64,000 nt of DNA from JANSYL01 sp965229695. Lineage in GTDB: Bacteria > Pseudomonadota > Alphaproteobacteria > Rhodobacterales > Rhodobacteraceae. The notes under the pieces were generated by a model that was not told the DNA's origin, did not search any database, and was given only the letters and a program-made list of their open reading frames with translations. Position 1 is the stretch's first letter. Every line of letters begins with the position of its first letter. The stretch lies in the NCBI GenBank assembly GCA_965229695.1, contig OZ245921.1, positions 1,612,001-1,676,000 of the forward strand, read 5' to 3'. Both the position numbers and the translations under genes were made by a program. This document shows, piece after piece, positions 44,811 through 54,099 of this stretch.

Positions 44811-46208
44811 ATGTCCATGGAGTTTGCCACCGCCGCTAAAGGCGCCATTCCCATCACGCTGGTCGATCCCGCAAAGCTAGAGGAAATCCGCGCGGACCTG
44901 CCACCGTCGCAGGCCAATTGGGCGGGGGAACAGGGATTCGCCGCCAGGTTGGGCAAAGCCTGCATCCTGCCTGATGCCGAGGGTCGCAAGGCGCGGGTCT
45001 TGATCGGCACCGGATCGGCGGCAGATCGGGCGCGCAGCCGCTTTGACATCGGCGCGGCCATCGCGCGCTTGCCGGAAGGGCTTTACCAGATCGACCACGG
45101 GGCCGAGACACCAGAGGGCGTGGTGATAGCGGAGGTGGCGCTTGGCTATCTGTTGGCCTGCTACCGTTTTGACAGATACCGCGACCGCTCGCCCGCACAG
45201 ACAAAGGCTAAGCTTGTGGCCCCTGACGGCGTTGACGCCCCCCGCATCCAGGCCATCGCGCAGGGCGAGGGCCTGACCCGCGACCTGATTAACACCCCTG
45301 CCGAAGACATGGGCCCGGCGGAGTTGGAGGCGGCGGTTCGCAGCCTGGCACAGGACCATAGTGCGCATCTGACGGTGACGCTTGGTGACGATCTCACCGA
45401 GCATTTCCCACTGATCCACACGGTCGGCCGTGCGGCGGCCCGTGCGCCACGCCTGTTGGACCTGACTTGGGGGGAAACCGGCCCGCGCCTCGCGCTGGTG
45501 GGCAAAGGCGTATGTTTTGACACCGGTGGCCTAAACCTCAAACCCGGTGCATCGATGGGGCTGATGAAAAAGGATATGGGCGGGGCGGCGACAGTCTTGG
45601 GTCTGGCCAAGATGATCATGCGCTTGAACCTGCCCCTGCGGCTGCGGGTTTTGATCCCGGCGGTGGAAAATGCGGTGTCCGGCGCGTCCTTCCGGCCCGG
45701 TGACATCTTTACCGCGCGCAATGGCAAGACGGTGGAGATCAACAATACAGATGCCGAAGGCCGATTGGTCTTGGCCGATGCCCTGGCGCTGGCCAATGAA
45801 GACCCCGCTGATCTGACCATCTGCATGGCCACCCTGACAGGGGCCGCGCGTGTCGCGGTTGGCCCAGACCTTGCGCCCTATTTCACCGATGACACCGCCT
45901 TGGCCCAAGCGTTGGAGGCCGCCGCAAGCCGCGTGGCCGACCCGGTTTGGCGCCTTCCTTTCCATGCGCCTTATGAGGCGATGATTGAACCGGGTATTGC
46001 CGATTTAGATAACGCGCCCAAGGGCGGCTTCGGGGGCTCAATCACGGCGGCCCTGTTCCTACGGCGCTTCGCTCAAGACTGCCCGCGCTTTGCCCATTTC
46101 GACATTTACGGCTGGCAACCCGCTTCCGCCCCTGCCCGGCCAAAAGGTGGCGTCGGGCAAGGCGCGCGGGCGATTTTGGATGCCTTGCCAGAGGTTCTGG
46201 GCCTATGA
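44811..46208 (+). CDS. leucyl aminopeptidase (M17 family)
   Basis: The 465-residue metallopeptidase has the M17 signature NTDAEGRL at 312-319 and upstream metal-binding KGVCFDTGGLNLKP with the catalytic lysine. It removes N-terminal residues from cytoplasmic peptides. ATG 44811 is chosen: an AGG lies nine bases upstream, and the longer frame needs a TTG. It overlaps the NlpC/P60 gene by four bases, a pairing that suggests joint recycling of peptides or cell-wall fragments. Confidence 0.92.
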   Translation: MSMEFATAAKGAIPITLVDPAKLEEIRADLPPSQANWAGEQGFAARLGKACILPDAEGRKARVLIGTGSAADRARSRFDIGAAIARLPEGLYQIDHGAETPEGVVIAEVALGYLLACYRFDRYRDRSPAQTKAKLVAPDGVDAPRIQAIAQGEGLTRDLINTPAEDMGPAELEAAVRSLAQDHSAHLTVTLGDDLTEHFPLIHTVGRAAARAPRLLDLTWGETGPRLALVGKGVCFDTGGLNLKPGASMGLMKKDMGGAATVLGLAKMIMRLNLPLRLRVLIPAVENAVSGASFRPGDIFTARNGKTVEINNTDAEGRLVLADALALANEDPADLTICMATLTGAARVAVGPDLAPYFTDDTALAQALEAAASRVADPVWRLPFHAPYEAMIEPGIADLDNAPKGGFGGSITAALFLRRFAQDCPRFAHFDIYGWQPASAPARPKGGVGQGARAILDALPEVLGL

Positions 46209-47044
46209 CCGACGCCCGTGTAACCCCCGCCAACGGCACTGTGGCCCATAGCTCCCTCAAAGGGGTGGTCGAGGCCGAGCGCTTTGTCGAAGGCCGCTGG
46301 ATGATGGTGCAACAGCCCATCGTCAACCTGACTGACACCCCCCGCGGCAAACGCACCAGCCAACTTTTGTTTGGCGAACGCTTCCTGGTTCTGGAAACCG
46401 CAGATGGCTTTGCCTTTGGCCAGTCGGAAAAGGATGGCTATGTCGGGTATCTGGTTTCGGGCGCCCTGACCGGGGCGATTGACGCGACCCATTGGGTCAC
46501 CTCACCCGCGACGCATCTTTACCCGAAGCCTGATTTCAAATCGCCGCCGGATGTGGCGCTATTTTTCGGCTCTCAGGTAAAGGTCGCGGGTGAACGGGAT
46601 GGGTTCCACCGCATTCAGACCGGGCATTACATCCCCTCCCAACACCTGATGCCCATGCGCGCACGGTTTTCCGACCCGGTGGGTGTGGCGGATTTCTTCC
46701 TGGGAACCCCCTATCTTTGGGGAGGCACCAGCCGCTGGGGGCTGGATTGCTCGGGCCTGGTGCAGGCGGCCTATCTGGCCTGCGGTATCCCTTGCCCGCG
46801 TGACAGCGACCAACAGCAGGAAGGGTTTGGCGATTTCCTGGCCCCCGACGAGGCCCTGCAACGCGGCGATTTGGTGTTTTGGGATGGGCATGTGGGGCTG
46901 ATGGCCAATGATACCATGCTGCTGCATGCAAATGCCCATCATATGGCCGTCGCCTATGAACCCTTGGCCGAGGCCGAAGAACGCATCGCTGCGAAAGAAT
47001 TTGGGCCGATCACCGCGCGCAAACGTGTGGCGCTGCCCGGCTGA
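46205..47044 (+). CDS. NlpC/P60 family cell-wall peptidase
   Basis: The 279-residue protein has two SH3-like regions (about 25-90 and 100-150) followed by an NlpC/P60 domain with catalytic C182 (GLDCSGLVQ) and H229 (WDGHVGLM), plus a nearby histidine cluster HANAHH. Such enzymes cut gamma-D-glutamyl bonds in peptidoglycan peptides. No signal peptide is apparent, which fits cytoplasmic murein-peptide recycling like YkfC. Start ATGA overlaps the aminopeptidase stop. Confidence 0.9.
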   Translation: MTDARVTPANGTVAHSSLKGVVEAERFVEGRWMMVQQPIVNLTDTPRGKRTSQLLFGERFLVLETADGFAFGQSEKDGYVGYLVSGALTGAIDATHWVTSPATHLYPKPDFKSPPDVALFFGSQVKVAGERDGFHRIQTGHYIPSQHLMPMRARFSDPVGVADFFLGTPYLWGGTSRWGLDCSGLVQAAYLACGIPCPRDSDQQQEGFGDFLAPDEALQRGDLVFWDGHVGLMANDTMLLHANAHHMAVAYEPLAEAEERIAAKEFGPITARKRVALPG

Positions 47045-47386
47045 TCATTCCACGGCGCGGATCAGCTTGCGTTCCAATACCCGCAGAACCGTGCGCAAAT
47101 CATGGCCACGCTTCAGGATGCGCCCATCCATGCCGATGACCGAATACTGCCCCTGCTTATCCCGCAGCTTGGGGCGCTTTTCGATCCGGTAGATCGGGGT
47201 CTCAGCGGTGCGGCGAAAGATCGAGAACACCGCGACATCGGACAGGTGCGAAATCCCGTAATCCCGCCACTCCCCGGCTGCGACCATCCGGCCATAAAGC
47301 GTTAAGATAACGCCAAGCTCTTTGCGGTCGAAGGCGATGGGGTGGGCGTTCCCGCGCGCTCCGGGAAAAGACGAGTGCATGACCAT
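47045..47386 (-). CDS. DUF2794 family protein
   Basis: The 113-residue protein has the DUF2794 pattern FDRKELGVILTLYGRMVAAGEWRDYGI with FSIFRRTAETPIYRIEK following. Members are common in alphaproteobacteria and have no known function. I start at ATG 47386; ATG 47380 is also possible and a TTG lies upstream. It is convergent with the NlpC/P60 gene with no gap and follows ilvE past a terminator. Confidence 0.83.
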   Translation of the reverse strand: MVMHSSFPGARGNAHPIAFDRKELGVILTLYGRMVAAGEWRDYGISHLSDVAVFSIFRRTAETPIYRIEKRPKLRDKQGQYSVIGMDGRILKRGHDLRTVLRVLERKLIRAVE

Positions 47387-47435
47387 GGTTAAGATCGTGG
47401 GCGCGTTACCGCTGGAAATCAAGCGTGAAGGCCCA

Positions 47436-47470
47436 AAGAAAACGGGGCCGCACCACCGTGCAGCCCCGTT
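47436..47470 (-). terminator. intrinsic terminator of ilvE
   Basis: AACGGGGC (47441-47448) pairs with GCCCCGTT (47463-47470), and inner GCAC/GTGC extend the stem. On the minus strand UUUUCUUU follows. It lies 18 bases after the ilvE stop. Confidence 0.88.
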
Positions 47471-47488
47471 GAACCCAGTCGTGATGCG

Positions 47489-48358
47489 TTAAGCGCGCAC
47501 CAGATCCTCGTAGGCCTGGCTCATATCCCGGGTCAGGGCGCCAACGTCAAAGTTGTAGTCGCCGATCTTACCCACCGGCGTAACCTCAGCCGCTGTGCCG
47601 GTCAGCCAGCATTGCTCGAAGCTTTCCAACTCGTTCGGCATGATATGGCGTTCATGCACCTTGATCTGCCGATCTTCCAACATGCCGATCACGGTTTGCC
47701 GGGTGATCCCGTTGAGGAAGCAGTCGGGTTTGGGCGTGTGTACCTCGCCATCTTTGACGAAGAAGATGTTGGCCCCCGTCGCTTCGGCCACATAGCCGCG
47801 ATAGTCGAACATCATCGCGTCCGAGCAGCCTTTGGCCTCGGCCGCGTGTTTTGACATGGTGCAGATCATGTACAGGCCCGCCGCCTTGGCATGGCTTGGG
47901 ATGGTTTCCGGGCTGGGGCGTTTCCATTTCGAGATGTCGAGCTTCGCGCCCTTCATTTTGGCGTCGCCGTAATAGGCGCCCCATTCCCAGGCCGCGACCG
48001 CCATGCGCACCGGGTTTTTCGCCGAAGCGACACCCATATCCTCGCCCGAGCCACGCCAGGACACGACGCGGACATAGGCATCGGTCAGGCCGTTGGCCTT
48101 CATCACCTCGTATTTCGCGGCTTCGATCTCATCGACGGTCCAGGGGATATCGACATCGATCATCCGCCCCGAGGCCAGCAGACGTTCAGAATGCTTCCGG
48201 CTTTCGAAGATTTTGCCGTTATAGGCACGCTCGCCTTCGAATACTGCCGAGGCATAGTGCATGGCGTGGCTGAGAATATGCACATTCGCATCCCGCCACG
48301 GTTTTAATTCCCCATCCATCCAGATCGCGCCGTCGCGATCATCATAGGCACCAGCCAT
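47489..48358 (-). CDS. ilvE: branched-chain amino-acid aminotransferase
   Basis: The 289-residue fold-type IV PLP enzyme transfers amino groups in leucine, isoleucine and valine synthesis. The PLP lysine is probably K158 (IPSHAKAAG), and EATGANIFFV is the class IV signature. The N-terminus HAMHYASAVFEGERAY fits the family. A perfect TATAAT on the minus strand at 48436-48441 gives a leader of about 70 bases. A terminator closes the unit, so ilvE is a single-gene operon divergent from petP. Confidence 0.95.
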   Translation of the reverse strand: MAGAYDDRDGAIWMDGELKPWRDANVHILSHAMHYASAVFEGERAYNGKIFESRKHSERLLASGRMIDVDIPWTVDEIEAAKYEVMKANGLTDAYVRVVSWRGSGEDMGVASAKNPVRMAVAAWEWGAYYGDAKMKGAKLDISKWKRPSPETIPSHAKAAGLYMICTMSKHAAEAKGCSDAMMFDYRGYVAEATGANIFFVKDGEVHTPKPDCFLNGITRQTVIGMLEDRQIKVHERHIMPNELESFEQCWLTGTAAEVTPVGKIGDYNFDVGALTRDMSQAYEDLVRA

Positions 48359-48408
48359 TGACCCATCCTTTGCTTTCTACGCCGGTCTCCATCGGCATCT
48401 TTTCGAAA

Positions 48409-48448
48409 ATTGCGCAGATTAGGGCCGCTTCGGACATTATATTGCGCA
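48409..48448. promoter_or_regulatory. ilvE promoter with paired ATTGCGCA repeats
   Basis: The minus-strand -10 TATAAT is at 48441-48436; no strong -35 accompanies it. ATTGCGCA occurs at 48409-48416 and again at 48441-48448, 32 bases apart in the same orientation, each around the palindrome TGCGCA. One copy touches the -10 and one lies near +15, an arrangement suited to a repressor. The divergent petP promoter may share it. Confidence 0.5.
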
Positions 48449-48546
48449 AAATCCGAGCTTCGCTAACAATTGATTCTTGGAAAGTCAACAAGGCTGACAT
48501 AAAATCAGCCAAAATCCCTGTCGGGATGTGGAAGAAGGGACAGACC

Positions 48547-49062
48547 ATGGCAGAGCGTTCCTCGGCCAGTATGATGGGCCGCGGCGAAAGCCTGTTGTTT
48601 TTGACCGATGACCAATTGCGGCGCGGGATCGAGGCAATGTTCTTCGCCTATCGGGGGTTTACCGCCGACCCAGATCGGATTTTGCAGGAACATGGCTATG
48701 GCCGCGCGCATCATCGCGCTGTGCATTTCGTCAATCGCAGCCCCGGCACGACGGTAAATAATCTTCTGTCGATCCTGGGTGTCACCAAACAATCGCTGAA
48801 CCGCGTCTTGCGCACTTTGGTCGAAGACGGGCTGGTCGAAAGCCGGGTGGGCACGCGCGACAAACGCGAACGCCACCTGTATCTAACCGAGGCAGGCGAA
48901 GACCTGGAACGCAAGTTGAGCGAGGCGCAGCGCAGCCGAATGCGCGATGCGTTCCGATCCGCCGGGCCCGAAGCCGTCGCCGGATTTCGCACCGTTCTGG
49001 AACAGATGATGGACCCCGAGATGAAGCGGCATTATCGTGATGGCTCCGAAGGGGGACGCTAA
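48547..49062 (+). CDS. petP: MarR-family regulator PetP
   Basis: The 171-residue MarR-type winged-helix protein matches PetP: HFVNRSPGTTVNNLLSILGVTKQSLNRVLRTLVEDGLV covers the DNA-binding domain (about 60-97). In Rhodobacter capsulatus petP-petR is a regulatory pair first linked to cytochrome bc1 expression. AAGGGA before ATG 48547 decides the start; the frame upstream is not family-like. The stop overlaps petR by one base (TAATG). Confidence 0.88.
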   Translation: MAERSSASMMGRGESLLFLTDDQLRRGIEAMFFAYRGFTADPDRILQEHGYGRAHHRAVHFVNRSPGTTVNNLLSILGVTKQSLNRVLRTLVEDGLVESRVGTRDKRERHLYLTEAGEDLERKLSEAQRSRMRDAFRSAGPEAVAGFRTVLEQMMDPEMKRHYRDGSEGGR

Positions 49063-49772
49063 TGGATATCGGCGCGCATTTGCTGATCATTGATGATGAT
49101 GAACGCATCCGGGGGCTGCTGCAAAAGTTCCTGATCCGAAACGGGTTTATGACCAGCATCGCCCGCGACGCAGCCCATGCCCGACGGTTGATGGGCGGCT
49201 TGGCCTTTGACCTGATCGTGCTGGACGTGATGATGCCGGGCGAGGATGGGCTCAGCCTTTGCCGCGACATTCGGGAGGCCCATGCCACGCCAATCCTGTT
49301 GCTGACCGCCAAGGGCGAAGCGGAAGATCGGATCGTGGGGCTGGAGGCCGGGGCTGATGACTATCTTGCCAAGCCCTTTGAGCCGAAAGAACTGCTGCTG
49401 CGGATCAATGCGATCCTACGGCGTCTGCCCAAACCCTCGGACGAACATGAAACCCCGCAGGTGCTGCATCTGGGCCCGATCCGCTACGATCTGGAACGCG
49501 GAGAGATGTGGCAGGGCACCGAACCTGTGCGCCTAACCGCGACCGAAGCCGCCCTAATGCGCATCTTTTCGGCCCAACCGCATGAGGCGATCAGCCGGGG
49601 CGATCTGGTCGGGATGCTCAACCGCGACAAGGGCGGGATTGGCGAACAGGTGCAAGAACGCGCCGTCGATGTTCAAATCACCCGCCTACGCCGCAAGATC
49701 GAGGTGAACCCGAAACAGCCGCGCTATCTGCAAACGGTGCGTGGTGCCGGGTATATGTTGGCACCGGACTAA
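49062..49772 (+). CDS. petR: OmpR-family response regulator PetR
   Basis: The 236-residue protein has a receiver domain (phosphoacceptor D55 in LDVMMPGEDG, acidic pocket D11-D13, K in KPFEPKELL) and a C-terminal OmpR-type winged helix (RLTATEAALMRIF ... ITRLRRKIE). It is coupled to petP by a one-base overlap. No histidine kinase gene is near, as in other petPR loci, so the signal source is open. Confidence 0.92.
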   Translation: MDIGAHLLIIDDDERIRGLLQKFLIRNGFMTSIARDAAHARRLMGGLAFDLIVLDVMMPGEDGLSLCRDIREAHATPILLLTAKGEAEDRIVGLEAGADDYLAKPFEPKELLLRINAILRRLPKPSDEHETPQVLHLGPIRYDLERGEMWQGTEPVRLTATEAALMRIFSAQPHEAISRGDLVGMLNRDKGGIGEQVQERAVDVQITRLRRKIEVNPKQPRYLQTVRGAGYMLAPD

Positions 49773-49775
49773 ATC

Positions 49776-50717
49776 ATGCCCAGCTCGACCCTTTTGATCG
49801 ACAACCCGCATGGGTTGGATCACGAAATGCCGCCCGGCCACCCGGAACAGGTGGCGCGTCTGTCCTCGGTGAAAAAGGCGCTGTCGGCGCCTGAATTTTC
49901 TGGCCTGTTGCGCATGATGGCGCCCGAGGCTGACGACGCCCAGCTGCGCCTGGGCCACCCGCAAAGCCATATCGACATGGTGCGCGGCTCGGTGCCCAAT
50001 GCGGGCTTCACCGCGCTTGATCCGGATACCCATGTCAGCCCTGGGTCTTTGGCCGCGGCCCTGGATGGGGTTGGCGGCTGCATAGCCGCCGTGGACGCGG
50101 TGCTTGATGGCCGGGCGCAGAACGCCTTTGTGGCAACGCGCCCGCCGGGCCACCACGCCGAAGCCGACCGCCCGATGGGTTTCTGCCTGTTTTCCAACAT
50201 CGCCACCGCCGCCAAACACGCGCTGCAAAACCGGGGCCTGTCGCGCGTCGCGGTGGTCGATTTCGACGTGCATCACGGCAACGGCACCCAGGATGTGCTT
50301 TGGGATGTGCCCGAGGCGCTGTTTATCTCGTCCCATCAGATGCCGCTTTATCCCGGCACCGGCGCGCCCTCGGAACGGGGCGGATCGAACAACATCCTGA
50401 ATATTGCGCTGTCGCCTGGGTCGGACGGCTCGACCATGCGGCAGCGCTATGAAGATGCAATCTTCCCCCGACTCGAAGCTTGGAAGCCCGAGTTGATCCT
50501 GGTCTCCGCCGGGTTTGACGCCCATATCGACGACCCGTTGGCCAATCTGTCCTGGCAGACCGAGGATTTCGCCTGGGTCACACGTCGGATTTGCGACATG
50601 GCTGATGCGCTCTGTGGGGGCCGTGTGGTCTCGACGCTGGAGGGCGGGTATGATTTGCAGGCATTGGCGGCCTCGGTCGCGGTGCATGTCAGCGAACTGA
50701 TGGAGGCAGGGCAATGA
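49776..50717 (+). CDS. histone deacetylase family protein
   Basis: The 313-residue amidohydrolase has the arginase/deacetylase fold with catalytic H126-H127 (RPPGHHAEADRPMGFC) and zinc ligands D164 and H166 in VDFDVHHGNGTQ. A second aspartate ligand is in SAGFDAH. Bacterial members deacetylate acetylpolyamines or acetyl-lysine; the substrate here is unknown. It starts three bases after petR and overlaps xseB by four bases, so it may head the xseB-ispA-dxs operon. Confidence 0.92.
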   Translation: MPSSTLLIDNPHGLDHEMPPGHPEQVARLSSVKKALSAPEFSGLLRMMAPEADDAQLRLGHPQSHIDMVRGSVPNAGFTALDPDTHVSPGSLAAALDGVGGCIAAVDAVLDGRAQNAFVATRPPGHHAEADRPMGFCLFSNIATAAKHALQNRGLSRVAVVDFDVHHGNGTQDVLWDVPEALFISSHQMPLYPGTGAPSERGGSNNILNIALSPGSDGSTMRQRYEDAIFPRLEAWKPELILVSAGFDAHIDDPLANLSWQTEDFAWVTRRICDMADALCGGRVVSTLEGGYDLQALAASVAVHVSELMEAGQ

Positions 50718-50959
50718 GCGGTGAAAAACCCATCGGAGAGATGAGCTTTGAGGAAGCGATCAAAGCCCTGGAACAGGTGGTTTCGGCCCTGGATCGCGGC
50801 GATGTCGCGCTGGAGGATTCCATCGCGCTTTACGAACGCGGCGCGGCGCTCAAGGCCCGGTGCGAGGCCAAGCTGAAAGAGGCCGAGGAAAAGGTGGCTC
50901 AAATCACGCTGGATGCGGGCGGCAAACCCTCCGGCAGCACCCCGGTCGAAGGTCTCTGA
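50714..50959 (+). CDS. xseB: exodeoxyribonuclease VII small subunit
   Basis: The 81-residue protein is a short helical hairpin with the XseB pattern MSFEEAIKALEQVVSALDRGDVALEDSIALYERGAALKARCEAKL. It joins XseA in degrading single-stranded DNA. It sits just before ispA, the usual place. The ATG overlaps the deacetylase gene stop, and the next gene starts at the base after its own stop. Confidence 0.95.
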   Translation: MSGEKPIGEMSFEEAIKALEQVVSALDRGDVALEDSIALYERGAALKARCEAKLKEAEEKVAQITLDAGGKPSGSTPVEGL

Positions 50960-51826
50960 GTGTTTCAAACAGCCTTACGCGAGGCGCAGCAGGAAATATC
51001 TGATTTCCTGATCGGCGCGCTGTCCCCGCTTGGCACGGGTCGCATCGCCGAAGGCATGCGCTACGCGACCAATGGCGGCAAACGGCTGCGCGGGTTCTTG
51101 GCTTTGGAAAGCGCCGCTCTGTTTGGGGTGCCGCGTGCCCAGGCGATTTATGCCGCCGGCGCGATTGAATGCGTGCATGCCTATAGCCTGGTGCATGACG
51201 ATCTGCCCTGCATGGACGACGATGATCTGCGCCGAGGCCAGCCCACGGTGCATAAGAAATGGGATGAAGCGACGGCCGTTTTGGTGGGGGATGCGCTGCA
51301 AGGCTTTGCCTTTGAGCTGCTCGCCCGGCCTGAGGTTGGCGACGACGGTCAGCGATTGGCACTGATTTCCACGCTCGCCCAGGCCTCAGGCGCGCAGGGG
51401 ATGGTTCTGGGCCAAGCGCAAGATATTGCTGCCGAAACCTCCGGCACGCCCTTGGACCTGGCCGCGATCACTGAGCTTCAGGGCAATAAAACCGGGCGGC
51501 TGATCGAATGGCCGGCCCAAGCAGGCGCGATCTTGGGCGGGGCTGATCCCGAACCATTGCGCCGCTATGCCAGGGCCATCGGATTGGCCTTTCAAATCGC
51601 CGATGACATTCTGGACGTTGAAGGCGATGCCGAAACCGCAGGCAAAGCCCTGCGTAAGGATGCCGAGGCGGGCAAAGCCACTTTTGTCTCGCTTCTAGGG
51701 TTGCAGGCGGCCAAAACCCGCGCCCGCGCATTGGTTGAGGAAGCTTGTGCCGCCCTCACCCCCTATGGCGAAAAGGCGCAGACCCTTCAGGCCCTCGCGC
51801 ACTATATCGTGGATCGAGACAAATAG
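50960..51826 (+). CDS. ispA: farnesyl (polyprenyl) diphosphate synthase
   Basis: The 288-residue trans-prenyltransferase has the first aspartate-rich motif HDDLPCMDDDDLRRG (D80-D81 and D86-D89) and the second, QIADDILD. The bulky Y75 five residues before DD is as in E. coli IspA, which supports farnesyl (C15) product length. It starts at GTG 50960, directly after xseB. With dxs downstream it feeds quinone and other isoprenoid synthesis. Confidence 0.94.
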   Translation: MFQTALREAQQEISDFLIGALSPLGTGRIAEGMRYATNGGKRLRGFLALESAALFGVPRAQAIYAAGAIECVHAYSLVHDDLPCMDDDDLRRGQPTVHKKWDEATAVLVGDALQGFAFELLARPEVGDDGQRLALISTLAQASGAQGMVLGQAQDIAAETSGTPLDLAAITELQGNKTGRLIEWPAQAGAILGGADPEPLRRYARAIGLAFQIADDILDVEGDAETAGKALRKDAEAGKATFVSLLGLQAAKTRARALVEEACAALTPYGEKAQTLQALAHYIVDRDK

Positions 51827-51861
51827 ACTCCTAGCCCGAAGATAGGCTAAAGCGCAGGCCC

Positions 51862-53781
51862 ATGACCGAACGCCCGATCACCCCCATCCTTGACCGCATC
51901 GGCACGCCGTCGGATCTGAAGCATCTGACCGATGCCGATCTGCGCGCGCTGGCGCATGAGGTACGGGCCGAAATGATCTGGACGGTCAGCCACACCGGCG
52001 GCCATTTCGGGGCCGGCCTGGGCGTGGTGGAAATGACCGTGGCCTTGCATGCTGTCTTTGACACGCCGCGCGATAAGCTGATCTGGGATGTCAGCCACCA
52101 GTGTTATCCCCACAAAATCCTGACCGGGCGGCGCGATCAGATGCTGACGATCCGGCAAAAGGACGGGTTGAGCGGCTTCACCAAACGCAGTGAAAGCGCT
52201 TATGACCCGTTTGGCGCGGCGCATTCTTCCACCAGTATTTCGGCGGCTTTGGGCTTTGCCGTCGCGCGGGATCTGGGCGGGGATTGCGACACCGGCCATG
52301 GCGATGCGATTGCCGTGATCGGTGATGGCGCGCTAAGCGCGGGCATGGCTTATGAGGCGATGAACAACGCGGGCCATTTGGGGAAGCGATTGATCGTGAT
52401 CCTGAACGACAACGAAATGTCCATCGCCCCGCCCACCGGCGCGATGTCATCCTATCTATCCCGGCTTTACGCGGGCGCACCGTTCCAGGAATTCAAAGCC
52501 GCAGCCAAGGGCGCCGTGTCGCTTTTGCCCGAGCCCTTCCAAGAAGGGGCGCGCCGCGCGAAAGAGCTGCTGAAAGCCGCCACCGTTGGCGGCACCCTGT
52601 TTGAAGAGCTTGGGTTTTCTTATGTCGGCCCCATCGATGGCCACGATATGGAGCAGCTATTGGCGGTGCTGCGCACGGTCAAGGCGCGGGCTGATGGCCC
52701 GATCCTGATCCATGCGATCACCAAAAAGGGCAAAGGCTATGCCGAAGACCGCCCCGATCGCGGCCACGCCACAGCCAAGTTCGACATCGCCACCGGCAAG
52801 CAGAAAAAGGCGCCCTCAAACGCGCCATCCTACACCAAGGTCTTTGCCCAAAGCCTAATCCGCGAGGCGGAGGATGACCCGAAAGTCACCGCGGTGACCG
52901 CCGCGATGCCCGATGGCACGGGGCTGGACCTGTTTGCCGAACGCTTCCCCGACCGTTGTTTTGACGTGGGCATTGCCGAACAACATGCCGTGACCTTTAG
53001 CGCCGGGATGGCAGCGGGCGGGCTGAAGCCGGTTTGCGCGCTTTATTCGACCTTCCTTCAGCGTGGCTATGATCAGGTCGTGCATGATGTGGCGATCCAA
53101 CGCCTACCCGTGCGCTTCGCCATCGACCGGGCCGGTCTGGTTGGGGCCGATGGCGCGACCCATGCGGGCAGCTTTGACATCGCATACCTTGCGAACCTGC
53201 CGGATTTTGTGGTCATGGCCGCCTCGGATGAAGCCGAGCTGGTGCATATGGTCCGCACATCTCTGGCCATCGATGATCGCCCCTCGGCCTTCCGCTTTCC
53301 GCGTGGGGAAGGCGTGGGGGTGGAAATGCCCGAGCGTGGCGAGGTGCTGGAAATCGGCAAAGGCCGCATGGTGCAAGAGGGGGGTCGCGTCGCCATCCTG
53401 AATTTCGGCGCACGCCTGAAAGAGGTACAAGAAGCCGCCGAGGCGCTGGCGCAAAAGGGGATCACCCCCACCATCGCCGATGCGCGCTTTGCCAAACCCT
53501 TGGACCGCGATCTGATCCTGCAACTCGCCCGCCATCACGAAGCGCTGATCACCTTGGAAGAGGGCGCGGTTGGCGGCTTCGGCAGCCATGTCGCCCAGCT
53601 TTTGGCGGAAGAGGGCGTGTTCGACACCGGGCTCAAATACCGGTCAATGGTCTTGCCCGACACCTTCATCGACCAAGCCAGCCCGGCTGACATGTATGCC
53701 GTGGCGCAAATGAACGCCGCCGATATCGAAGCCAAGGTGCTTCGCACGCTTGGCATCGGGCAAATCGGAAAAACCGCATAG
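51862..53781 (+). CDS. dxs: 1-deoxy-D-xylulose-5-phosphate synthase
   Basis: The 639-residue thiamine-diphosphate enzyme makes DXP from pyruvate and glyceraldehyde 3-phosphate, the first step of the MEP pathway. The ThDP motif GDGALSAGMAYEAMNNAG (about 154-171), the VSHQCYPHKILTGR substrate loop and the transketolase-like second half are intact. Length is typical. It follows ispA after 35 bases and closes the operon. Confidence 0.96.
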   Translation: MTERPITPILDRIGTPSDLKHLTDADLRALAHEVRAEMIWTVSHTGGHFGAGLGVVEMTVALHAVFDTPRDKLIWDVSHQCYPHKILTGRRDQMLTIRQKDGLSGFTKRSESAYDPFGAAHSSTSISAALGFAVARDLGGDCDTGHGDAIAVIGDGALSAGMAYEAMNNAGHLGKRLIVILNDNEMSIAPPTGAMSSYLSRLYAGAPFQEFKAAAKGAVSLLPEPFQEGARRAKELLKAATVGGTLFEELGFSYVGPIDGHDMEQLLAVLRTVKARADGPILIHAITKKGKGYAEDRPDRGHATAKFDIATGKQKKAPSNAPSYTKVFAQSLIREAEDDPKVTAVTAAMPDGTGLDLFAERFPDRCFDVGIAEQHAVTFSAGMAAGGLKPVCALYSTFLQRGYDQVVHDVAIQRLPVRFAIDRAGLVGADGATHAGSFDIAYLANLPDFVVMAASDEAELVHMVRTSLAIDDRPSAFRFPRGEGVGVEMPERGEVLEIGKGRMVQEGGRVAILNFGARLKEVQEAAEALAQKGITPTIADARFAKPLDRDLILQLARHHEALITLEEGAVGGFGSHVAQLLAEEGVFDTGLKYRSMVLPDTFIDQASPADMYAVAQMNAADIEAKVLRTLGIGQIGKTA

Positions 53782-53837
53782 GGCGCAGCCGCCCACCGGC
53801 GCAGGTTTGGCAGGCTTTACCCCGCCCTATGCGGAGC

Positions 53838-54032
53838 TCAGCAATCGGTGCAGGTTTTGAAGCCAACGATGCGATAAAGCGGGCAGAAGTTCAGGAAAGC
53901 TGTGCCAACAAAAATCAGGCCCAGATAGCCCCAAGCGCCAATCAGCCCGGTGATGGCCATGGCGATCAGCGCCGCGCCCAAAACAAAGCGCGCGATACGG
54001 TCCCATTGGGCAAGGTTGCGGGTCAGGGTCAT
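53838..54032 (-). CDS. small DUF2892 membrane protein
   Basis: The 64-residue protein has two hydrophobic stretches (about 15-33 and 35-50) and the DUF2892 pattern RIARFVLGAALIAMAI with cysteines at NFCPLY and a C-terminal TCTDC. The same domain anchors rhodanese proteins such as YgaP. Here it stands alone, 67 bases after the Crp-family gene. A role in sulphur or redox membrane chemistry is plausible but inferred only from the family. Confidence 0.85.
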   Translation of the reverse strand: MTLTRNLAQWDRIARFVLGAALIAMAITGLIGAWGYLGLIFVGTAFLNFCPLYRIVGFKTCTDC

Positions 54033-54099
54033 TGGTCTGTCTCCTTCAAAACTGATGGGAGGAGACTGTCATGATTGGCTGACTCGCTCAGTGACGGTG

